Below are positions 1-5,556 of a stretch of DNA of 14,251 bases, one piece after another. This stretch comes from RBG-16-66-20 sp039931635 (GTDB lineage: Bacteria > Pseudomonadota > Gammaproteobacteria > Burkholderiales > SG8-39), in contig JBDTRO010000023.1 of the NCBI GenBank assembly GCA_039931635.1, positions 1-14,251 on the forward strand. The letters run 5' to 3'. The notes beneath the pieces were generated by a model that saw only the letters and a program-made list of their open reading frames with translations, searched no databases and was not told where the DNA came from. The translations under genes were made by a program, and so were the position numbers. The stretch's first letter is position 1. Each line of letters starts with the position of its first letter.

Positions 1-425
1 AGGACAACCAGGAAGACAAGGAGCCGCTGTTCGACACGGTGGACACGCTCAAGGATTCTCTGGACGCGTTCGCCGGACTCGCCGCCGGCCTCCAGCCGCA
101 GGCGAAGGCGATGCGCGCGGCAGCGCTGCAAGGCCATGCGACTGCCACCGACTTCGCGGACTACCTGGTGCGCAAGGGCGTGCCGTTCCGCGATGCGCAC
201 GAAGCGGTGGCGCGCGCCGTGCGCGCCGCGGAGGCGGCCGGATGCGACCTCGCGGACTTGCCGCTCAAGACGCTGAAGCGGTTTTCATTCGCCGTGGGCA
301 CCGATGTGTTCAAGTCGCTTAGCCTGGAAGGGTCGGTGGCGGCCCGCAACCACATTGGCGGCACCGCCCCGGCGCAGGTAAGAGCTGCAGTCAAAAGAGC
401 ACGCGTGCGCAAGCGCGCGCGCTGA
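1..425 (+). CDS. argH: Argininosuccinate lyase, C-terminal part (5' end outside window)
   Basis: This is the last 140 or so residues of argininosuccinate lyase, the cytoplasmic enzyme that splits argininosuccinate into arginine and fumarate in the final step of arginine synthesis. The frame is open from position 3 and reads DNQEDKEPLFDTVDT, the conserved stretch that follows the catalytic-serine loop of the fumarase/aspartase superfamily. The loop itself lies outside the window. The C-terminal domain follows, with VRKGVPFRDAHEAV and the near-terminal GGTAPAQVRAAV, both typical of ArgH. The GTG at 39 lies inside the gene and is not its start. The protein ends in a short basic tail (KRARVRKRAR), slightly longer than I expect for the family. 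The TGA is at 423-425. The kinase gene begins within about 30 bases on the same strand, so the two could be cotranscribed. Confidence 0.93.
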   Translation, partial: DNQEDKEPLFDTVDTLKDSLDAFAGLAAGLQPQAKAMRAAALQGHATATDFADYLVRKGVPFRDAHEAVARAVRAAEAAGCDLADLPLKTLKRFSFAVGTDVFKSLSLEGSVAARNHIGGTAPAQVRAAVKRARVRKRAR

Positions 426-427
426 GG
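424..427 (+). promoter_or_regulatory. Possible ribosome binding site GAGG upstream of the kinase gene
   Basis: GAGG at 424-427 overlaps the argH stop codon. It sits 8 bases before an in-frame CTG at 436 and 26 bases before the TTG at 454. No good Shine-Dalgarno sequence lies at normal distance from the TTG. Either the kinase starts at the rare CTG, six codons further upstream, or it starts at TTG with weak or argH-coupled initiation. No ATG or GTG lies between the upstream in-frame stop at 379-381 and the kinase P-loop. Confidence 0.3.
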
Positions 428-453
428 CGGCGTTCCTGGACGAACCGCTCCAG

Positions 454-1728
454 TTGCAGCAGATCGGGAAGTATCCGGTCGAACGCCACCTCGGATCCGG
501 CGCGACTTCCGAGGTCTACCTCTGCTACGACACCTTCGCCAAGCGCAACGTCGCCGTGAAGCTCGTCTCGACCGCGCTGTTCAACGACCCGGAGCGCGGC
601 AAGCTCTACCGGAAGCTCTTCGTCACCGAAGCCTCGCTCGCGGGCAAGCTGCAGCACCCGCACATCTGCCAGATCTACGACGCGGTGGCGGACGAAGGCA
701 TGCACTACATCGTGATGGAATTCATCGACGGCGGCACGCTGGAGAAATTCTGCGCGCCCGAAAACCTGCTGCCGATCGACAAGACGGTGGAAGTCGCGTT
801 CAAGTGCACGCGCGCCCTGGAATTCGCGCACAAGATGGGCATTACGCATCGCGACATCAAACCCGCCAATATCCTCTACGCCGGCGGGACCGACGTCAAG
901 ATCTCGGACTTCGGCGCGGCGCTGATCGCGAGCGGCGACTCGACGCAGATATCCGCGATCGGTTCGCCCGCCTACATGTCGCCTCAGCAGGTGAAGGAGC
1001 ACCCGCTGGACCACCGCACCGACATCTATTCCATGGGCGTGGTCCTGTACCACCTGCTGGCCGGCCGGCTGCCCTTCCAGGCGTCGAACAACTTCAGCCT
1101 GATCTACCAGATCACCAACGTCGAGCCGCAGCCGCCTTCGGCCTACCGGCCGGAGATCCCGCCGGCGATCGACGCCATCGTGCGCCGCGCGATGGCGAGG
1201 GACCTGGAGCGCCGCTATGCCGAATGGGAGGAATTCTCCGCCGATCTCGCGGCGGTGTTCCGCGGCGAGCCGGCGCGGGTCAGCGAACAGCAGTTCGCCG
1301 ACTCGGACAAGTTCGAAACATTGCGCGCGCTGCCGTTCTTCGAGAATTTCTCCGACGCCGAAATCTGGGAAGTGGCGCGCATTTCAGCCTGGCGCCACGC
1401 GCGTACCGGCGAGGTCATCATGAAGGAGGGCGAGCACGGCGACTACTTCTGCCTGATCGCCGACGGGCAGGTCAAGGTGACCAAGCGGAACAAGCTGCTG
1501 AACGTGCTGCGTACAGGCGAATGCTTCGGCGAAATGGCCTACCTGCAGAAGGGCGCGCACGTGCGCGGCGCCGATGTCACCGTGATGAGCGATTGCAAGA
1601 TTGTTTCCGTGCCGACCGGAAAACTGGAGCAGGCCTCCGACGCCTGCCGCCACAAGTTCGACCGCGCCTTCATGGAAATCCTGGTCGAGCGCCTGTCGAT
1701 GGCCAACATCCGCCTGTCCGGCGTCTAA
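454..1728 (+). CDS. Ser/Thr protein kinase with C-terminal cyclic-nucleotide-binding-like domain
   Basis: A 424-residue cytoplasmic protein with two domains. Residues about 7-268 are a Hanks-type kinase: glycine loop GSGATSEV (14-21), ATP lysine K36, helix-C glutamate E59, catalytic loop HRDIKPAN with D134, DFG at 152-154, activation segment ending in GSPAYMSPQQ, and TDIYSMGVVLY. Residues about 294-390 are a cNMP-binding/Crp-type beta barrel (GEVIMKEGEHGDYFCLIADG, then FGEMAYL...VRGADV). No membrane segment is visible, so the usual extracellular sensor of bacterial kinases is absent and the second domain is the likely sensor. Oddities: the APE-type glutamate is Q178, and the phosphate-binding cassette is long and lacks the usual Ser/Thr after its arginine. 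The start is TTG at 454; CTG at 436 is possible. The stop overlaps that of grxD on the other strand. The kinase assignment is firm. The ligand, targets and role are unknown. Confidence 0.9.
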   Translation: MQQIGKYPVERHLGSGATSEVYLCYDTFAKRNVAVKLVSTALFNDPERGKLYRKLFVTEASLAGKLQHPHICQIYDAVADEGMHYIVMEFIDGGTLEKFCAPENLLPIDKTVEVAFKCTRALEFAHKMGITHRDIKPANILYAGGTDVKISDFGAALIASGDSTQISAIGSPAYMSPQQVKEHPLDHRTDIYSMGVVLYHLLAGRLPFQASNNFSLIYQITNVEPQPPSAYRPEIPPAIDAIVRRAMARDLERRYAEWEEFSADLAAVFRGEPARVSEQQFADSDKFETLRALPFFENFSDAEIWEVARISAWRHARTGEVIMKEGEHGDYFCLIADGQVKVTKRNKLLNVLRTGECFGEMAYLQKGAHVRGADVTVMSDCKIVSVPTGKLEQASDACRHKFDRAFMEILVERLSMANIRLSGV

Positions 1729-2048
1729 GCCTGTTGCCTGAGGCCTTCGAGTAATTTCTGCAGTTCGCCGGACTGGTACATCTCTTTTACGATGTCCGAG
1801 CCGCCGACGAACTCGCCCTTGACGTAGAGCTGCGGGATGGTCGGCCAGTTGGCGTAGTCCTTGATGCCCTGGCGGATGTCGGGATTCTCCAGCACGTTGA
1901 CGCTGAAGAACTCCTTCACGCCGCAGGCGTTGAGCGCCTGCACCGCGAGCGAGGAAAATCCGCACTGCGGGAATTGCGGCGTGCCCTTCATGTACAGCAC
2001 GACCGGGTTGGAGGTGACCTGCTGCTTGATCTTGTCTTGGGTGTCCAT
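1725..2048 (-). CDS. grxD: Monothiol glutaredoxin, CGFS type (Grx4/GrxD)
   Basis: A 107-residue single-domain glutaredoxin. CGFS-type members carry [2Fe-2S] clusters as glutathione-ligated dimers and act in Fe-S cluster delivery and iron homeostasis in the cytoplasm, rather than as general disulfide reductases. The family motifs are all present: glutathione-contacting K21 in YMKGTPQFPQCGFSS, active cysteine C29 in CGFS, WPTIPQLYVKG with the cis-proline P72, and GGSD at 82-85. Length is normal for the family. It is the last gene of the hemA-prfA-prmC-grxD operon, 10 bases after the prmC stop. No Shine-Dalgarno sequence is visible (the bases before ATG read CCCCTCC), so translation may depend on coupling to prmC. 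Its TAG overlaps the stop of the convergent kinase gene, leaving no space for a terminator between them. Confidence 0.96.
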   Translation of the reverse strand: MDTQDKIKQQVTSNPVVLYMKGTPQFPQCGFSSLAVQALNACGVKEFFSVNVLENPDIRQGIKDYANWPTIPQLYVKGEFVGGSDIVKEMYQSGELQKLLEGLRQQA

Positions 2049-2058
2049 GGAGGGGATT

Positions 2059-2847
2059 TTAGCCCTTTCCGCCGGAAATTCGAGGAACGCCGGCCAGATC
2101 AGGCCAGGTCGTCACCGCTGCAAGCCCGGCCGACGCGAGCAGCGACCTTACCGCACCCTCCTGCCCCATCCCGTGCTCCAGGAGCAGCCAGGCACCCGGC
2201 GACAGGTAGGAGGACGCCCTCTTCAAAATATCCCTGATGCAATCGAGGCCATCGGGCCCGGCCACCAGCGCCAATCTGGGCTCATGGCGCAAAGCCGGCA
2301 GATGCGGGTCGCCAGCGGCGACGTAGGGCGGATTCGAGACGATCAGATCGAAGCGCTCGCCGGCCACCGGCTCGAACCAGCGGCCATGGCGGAAATCGAT
2401 ATCGAGATTCAGTTTGGCGGCGTTGCGCTTCGCGGTAAGAAGCGCCGACAGGTCGGTATCCACCGCCACCACCCTGCAATTCGGACGTTCATGCTTGATC
2501 GCCAGCGCGATGGCGCCCGAGCCGGTGCCCAGATCCAGCACCGAGGCAGGATTTCTCTCCAACGAGAGATCCACCAGCAATTCGGTTTCAGGACGCGGGA
2601 TGAGCACCGAAGGATTGACTGAGAGATCGAGCCCGTAGAACTCCTTGCGGCCCAGGATGTAGGCGACCGGAATTCCCGCTTTTCTTTTTTCTACGAATTC
2701 AAGAAAGGCATTCTCGACTTCGAACGGGATTTCCTGCTCGGGCGACGCGGCCAGACTCGCCTGGGAAAATCCGCAAACCTCTGCGAGCAGCAGCCGCGCT
2801 TCGCGGGCGTCGATACCCGAAGCCGCGATGGCTTCCTGGACCGTCAA
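2059..2847 (-). CDS. prmC: Peptide chain release factor N5-glutamine methyltransferase
   Basis: A 262-residue SAM-dependent methyltransferase (formerly HemK) that methylates the glutamine of the GGQ motif in release factors, which RF1 and RF2 need for efficient termination. An N-terminal helical domain covers about residues 1-70. The methyltransferase core follows, with PRPETE at 84-89, the SAM-binding DLGTGSG at 105-111, acidic VAVDTD around 127-132, and the signature NPPY at 172-175 that holds the target glutamine amide. Length is slightly short of the usual 270-280. The start is TTG at 2847-2845, which overlaps the TGA of prfA (TTGA), so translation is probably coupled to its own substrate's gene. 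No ATG occurs near this point, and the N-terminal sequence aligns well with the family by eye from here. Confidence 0.94.
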   Translation of the reverse strand: MTVQEAIAASGIDAREARLLLAEVCGFSQASLAASPEQEIPFEVENAFLEFVEKRKAGIPVAYILGRKEFYGLDLSVNPSVLIPRPETELLVDLSLERNPASVLDLGTGSGAIALAIKHERPNCRVVAVDTDLSALLTAKRNAAKLNLDIDFRHGRWFEPVAGERFDLIVSNPPYVAAGDPHLPALRHEPRLALVAGPDGLDCIRDILKRASSYLSPGAWLLLEHGMGQEGAVRSLLASAGLAAVTTWPDLAGVPRISGGKG

Positions 2848-3929
2848 GCGGCTTTTTCGCCAAGCTGTTCCAGCAGCTCCGTCTGGTGCTCGGCCGCCAG
2901 CGCATCAACCACGTCGTCCAGCTCGCCGTCCATGATGCGTTCGATCTTGTAGAGGGTCAGATTAATGCGATGGTCGGTGACGCGACCCTGCGGGAAGTTG
3001 TAGGTGCGAATGCGCTCGGAGCGGTCGCCGGAACCAATCAGCGACTTGCGCGTGGACGCGGTCTTGGCCGCGATTTCCTTCTCCTGCTTGTCCTTGATGC
3101 GCGCCGCAAGCACCGACATCGCGCTGGCGCGGTTCTTGTGCTGCGAGCGCGAGTCCTGGCACTCGACCACGATGCCGGTCGGCAGGTGCGTGATGCGGAT
3201 CGCGGAGTCGGTTTTGTTGACGTGCTGGCCGCCGGCGCCGGATGCCCGGTAGGTATCGACGCGCAGTTCCGCGGGATTCAACACCACTTCGCTCACCGCA
3301 TCGGCCTCCGGCAGCACGGCCACCGTGCAGGCCGAGGTATGGATGCGGCCCTGCGTCTCGGTCGCCGGCACGCGCTGCACGCGATGGCCGCCGGATTCAA
3401 ACTTCAGCTTCGCGTACGCACCCTGCCCGGCGATGCGCGCAATCACTTCCTTGAAGCCGCCGAGTTCCGACGTGCTCTCGGAGAGCAGCTCGACCTGCCA
3501 GCGCTGGCGCTCCGCGTAGCGCGTGTACATGCGGAACAGGTCGCCCGCGAACAGAGCCGACTCGTCGCCGCCGGTGCCGGCGCGGATCTCGAGGAACAGG
3601 TTCTTGTCGTCGTTCGGGTCGCGCGGCAGCAGTGCCTTCTGCAGCTCCGCTTCGAGCCTTTCCATCGACGCCAGCGCCGATTTCAGCTCCTCGTCGGCGA
3701 GGCCCTTCATCGAGGGATCGGCGGACATGTCGCGCGCTTCCGCCGCGTCGCGCTCGGCCTGCTGGTAGCGACCGTACAGCTCGACCCTGACGGTCGCTTC
3801 GACATGCTCACGCGACAGCTTCTTGAATTCGGCCATGTCGTGCGCGGCGTCCTCGGCCGAGAGCAGCCGGTTCAGCTCCTCCAGCCGCTTGGCGAGGCTG
3901 TCGAGCTTCGTGCGCAGCGAAGGCTTCAA
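2844..3929 (-). CDS. prfA: Peptide chain release factor 1 (RF1)
   Basis: RF1 reads UAA and UAG stop codons on the ribosome and triggers release of the finished protein. The stop-codon reading tripeptide PAT is at residues 188-190 and the GGQ motif that enters the peptidyl transferase centre is at 233-235, the same numbering as E. coli RF1. I place the start at TTG 3929-3927 (MKPSLRTKLDSL), giving 361 residues, normal for the family and 10 bases after the hemA stop. A longer reading from an ATG at 3980 would add 17 residues that do not look like RF1 and would overlap hemA by 41 bases, so I reject it. No clear Shine-Dalgarno precedes the TTG, which suggests reinitiation after hemA. Downstream it overlaps prmC, whose product modifies it. 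Confidence 0.95.
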   Translation of the reverse strand: MKPSLRTKLDSLAKRLEELNRLLSAEDAAHDMAEFKKLSREHVEATVRVELYGRYQQAERDAAEARDMSADPSMKGLADEELKSALASMERLEAELQKALLPRDPNDDKNLFLEIRAGTGGDESALFAGDLFRMYTRYAERQRWQVELLSESTSELGGFKEVIARIAGQGAYAKLKFESGGHRVQRVPATETQGRIHTSACTVAVLPEADAVSEVVLNPAELRVDTYRASGAGGQHVNKTDSAIRITHLPTGIVVECQDSRSQHKNRASAMSVLAARIKDKQEKEIAAKTASTRKSLIGSGDRSERIRTYNFPQGRVTDHRINLTLYKIERIMDGELDDVVDALAAEHQTELLEQLGEKAA

Positions 3930-3939
3930 GGCTGGCGAT

Positions 3940-5184
3940 TCAAGAACGAATGCGGAACAGGCGCGCGAGCGTATCGGCAAGCCTGCGCCGTTCCTCGCCG
4001 GCCGCTTCGTTCAGCGCCTGCGTCGGCGCGTGCATCAGCTTATTTGTAAGGCCCTGCGAAAGCTTCTCGAGAACCTGCTTCGGATCGTCGCCCCGCGCGA
4101 GCAACCTGAGCGCGCGCTCGACTTCGTATTTACGGGCATCCTCCGCCTGGTCGCGCAACGCCCGAATCAGCGGCACCGACTCGCGCCCCTGCATCCAATG
4201 CATGAACTGGCCGACCTGGGCGTCGATGATGACCTCGGCCTGTTCCACCGCCGAGCGGCGCGCATCGAGATTGCCCTGCACGACGCCTTTCAGGTCGTCG
4301 ATCGAATAGAGGAACACGTCGTCCAGTTCCCCCACCTCGGGCTCGATATCGCGCGGCACCGCCAGGTCCACCATGAACATCGGCAGCCGGCGCCGCGCCT
4401 TCAACGCCCGCTCGACCATCCCCTTGCCCAGGATCGGCAACGAACTCGCGGTGCAGGAGACCACGATATCGTGCTCATGCAGATGCGCGGCGAGTTCGCG
4501 CAGCTCGATCGCGCTTGCGTTGAAGCGGTGCGCGAGCGCCTCGGCCCGTTCCAATGTCCGGTTGGCGACCGTGATGCGCGCCGGCCCCTGCGCCGCGAAG
4601 TGCGTCGCGCACAGTTCGATCATCTCGCCCGCACCAATGAACAGCACCTTCTGGTCCTTGAGCGAAGGGAAGATCCGCGCCGCGAGCTTCACCGCCGCCG
4701 CCGCCATGGATACGCTGTTGGCGCCGACCTGCGTGGTGCTGCGCACCTCCTTGGCGACCGCGAAGGAGTGCTGGAACAGCTTGCCCAGCACCGTGCCCAG
4801 CGTTCCAGCGGCCTCCGCCGAGCGCGCCGCGTCCTTCATCTGCCCGAGGATCTCCGGCTCTCCCAGCACCATGGAATCGAGGCCCGAAGCGACGCGGAAC
4901 GCGTGCCGCACAGCCTGCTCTCGCGGCAGCGTGTAGAGATAGCGGGAGAGCTCCGCGGGCTCGAGCCGGTGGTATGTCGCGAGCCACTCGGCGGCCGCAC
5001 CCGGCTGCTCGGTCGAGAGATAGAGCTCGGTCCGGTTGCAGGTGGACAGGATTGCCGCCTCCGCGCCCAGCAGCCGCTTGGCCTCGGCCAGCGCCTCGCC
5101 CAGGCGAGGGACCTGGAACACCACCTTTTCGCGCATCACGAGCGGCGCGGTTTGGTGGTTCAGCCCGAGGGCGAAAATGGTCAT
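3940..5184 (-). CDS. hemA: Glutamyl-tRNA reductase
   Basis: HemA reduces glutamyl-tRNA(Glu) to glutamate-1-semialdehyde with NADPH, the first committed step of the C5 pathway to haem and other tetrapyrroles. Read from ATG 5184, the protein has 414 residues, a normal length. The N-terminal catalytic domain begins MTIFALGLNHQTAPL and has the nucleophile C49 in STCNRTELY. HAFRVASGLDSMVLGEPEIL follows at about 94-113. The NADPH-binding domain has VLFIGAGEM at 180-188, and a C-terminal dimerisation helix region is present. In-frame starts at 5244 (GTG) and 5220 (ATG) would add 20 or 12 residues running through the promoter region; the conserved N-terminus supports 5184. It is the first gene of a four-gene operon and is divergent from the acyl carrier protein gene. 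Confidence 0.96.
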   Translation of the reverse strand: MTIFALGLNHQTAPLVMREKVVFQVPRLGEALAEAKRLLGAEAAILSTCNRTELYLSTEQPGAAAEWLATYHRLEPAELSRYLYTLPREQAVRHAFRVASGLDSMVLGEPEILGQMKDAARSAEAAGTLGTVLGKLFQHSFAVAKEVRSTTQVGANSVSMAAAAVKLAARIFPSLKDQKVLFIGAGEMIELCATHFAAQGPARITVANRTLERAEALAHRFNASAIELRELAAHLHEHDIVVSCTASSLPILGKGMVERALKARRRLPMFMVDLAVPRDIEPEVGELDDVFLYSIDDLKGVVQGNLDARRSAVEQAEVIIDAQVGQFMHWMQGRESVPLIRALRDQAEDARKYEVERALRLLARGDDPKQVLEKLSQGLTNKLMHAPTQALNEAAGEERRRLADTLARLFRIRS

Positions 5185-5224
5185 GGCGAGGACGGTTGCA
5201 AGCGCTTGTAAGAGCGCCATTTTA

Positions 5225-5238
5225 CCGCCTTCGGGCGG
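5225..5238. other. Short perfect hairpin with C(UUCG)G loop
   Basis: The plus strand reads CCGCC-TTCG-GGCGG, a 5-bp perfect stem closed by the very stable cUUCGg tetraloop. No T-run follows on either strand, so it is not a standard intrinsic terminator. It lies just upstream of the candidate minus-strand -10 TAAAAT. It could be a protein-binding palindrome, part of a transcript from an upstream start, or chance in GC-rich DNA. Confidence 0.4.
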
Positions 5239-5250
5239 GGCCACTCGTCC

Positions 5251-5279
5251 TGCCGGGCATCCAGCCCAACGTCTATAAT
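5251..5279 (+). promoter_or_regulatory. Putative sigma-70 promoter for the ACP-ketosynthase unit
   Basis: A perfect -10 TATAAT is at 5274-5279, a striking sequence in this GC-rich window, 25 bases before the ATG at 5305. The -35 position at 17-base spacing (5251-5256, TGCCGG) matches the consensus poorly, so an activator or a weak promoter is likely. Transcription would start near 5286, giving a leader of about 20 bases. GGAA at 5294-5297 may serve as a weak ribosome binding site. Confidence 0.5.
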
Positions 5280-5304
5280 CCGCACCTCACGCCGGAAACA
5301 TCGC

Positions 5305-5550
5305 ATGGACACCCTCGCCCGCATCAAGAACCTCGCCGTCAAGGAACTCTCGCTCGACCCGGGCAAGATCGATTCCAACGCGCCGCTGGCCGACCTGGGC
5401 GTGGATTCGCTCACCTTCATCGAATTCATGTTCAAGGTCGAGGATGAGTTCGGTGTCAAGGTATCGGATGAGGATCTGCGCAAGATCAAGTGCCTTGCCG
5501 ATCTGGAGCGCCATGTCGCCGCGTCGCTGCAGGCCGCCGGCAAGGCCTGA
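5305..5550 (+). CDS. Acyl carrier protein (non-canonical, paired with a ketosynthase)
   Basis: An 81-residue carrier protein. The phosphopantetheine attachment site is S35 in LGVDSLTFIEF, with the helix II sequence FKVEDEFGVKVSDEDL after it, as in type II carrier proteins. It holds acyl chains as thioesters in the cytoplasm once a phosphopantetheinyl transferase has modified it. The sequence differs from the housekeeping AcpP (usually LGADSLDTVELVMALEEEF): VDSLTFIEF replaces ADSLDTVEL, and the protein is less acidic, with several lysines. It is therefore probably a dedicated second ACP. Its stop is 6 bases before the GTG of the ketosynthase, a likely bicistronic pair behind its own TATAAT promoter. 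The acyl cargo cannot be told from the sequence. Confidence 0.92.
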   Translation: MDTLARIKNLAVKELSLDPGKIDSNAPLADLGVDSLTFIEFMFKVEDEFGVKVSDEDLRKIKCLADLERHVAASLQAAGKA

Positions 5551-5556
5551 GCCGCG

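Larger units (their letters stand above)
5185..5304. promoter_or_regulatory. Divergent intergenic promoter region between hemA and the acyl carrier protein gene
   Basis: This is the only real intergenic space in the window, about 120 bases. On the plus strand it holds TATAAT at 5274-5279. On the minus strand, TAAAAT at 5224-5219 is a candidate -10 for the hemA operon, 34 bases before the preferred ATG, but no convincing -35 is found at 17 bases. A perfect 5-bp stem with a UUCG loop lies between the two candidates. I see no known riboswitch or classic operator. Confidence 0.55.

Noticed and set aside
804..1754. Plus-strand frame of 316 codons inside the kinase gene
   Set aside because: It is an out-of-phase reading of the kinase, Arg/Pro-rich, without recognisable domains.
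2680..2693. AAAAAAG heptamer in prmC (minus strand), resembling a -1 ribosomal frameshift slip site
   Set aside because: The run falls in the wrong codon phase (GAA AAA AGA rather than A AAA AAG), and no stimulatory structure or useful alternative frame was seen. It is ordinary Glu-Lys-Arg coding.
2886..5211. Long plus-strand open frames of 387 and 462 codons opposite prfA and hemA
   Set aside because: Both lie wholly antisense to well-supported conserved genes, are rich in Arg/His/Gln/Ala as expected from high-GC reverse-strand reading, and show no known motif.
5225..5238. The UUCG hairpin as an intrinsic terminator
   Set aside because: No T-run follows the stem on either strand, and the two flanking genes diverge, so neither would end there.
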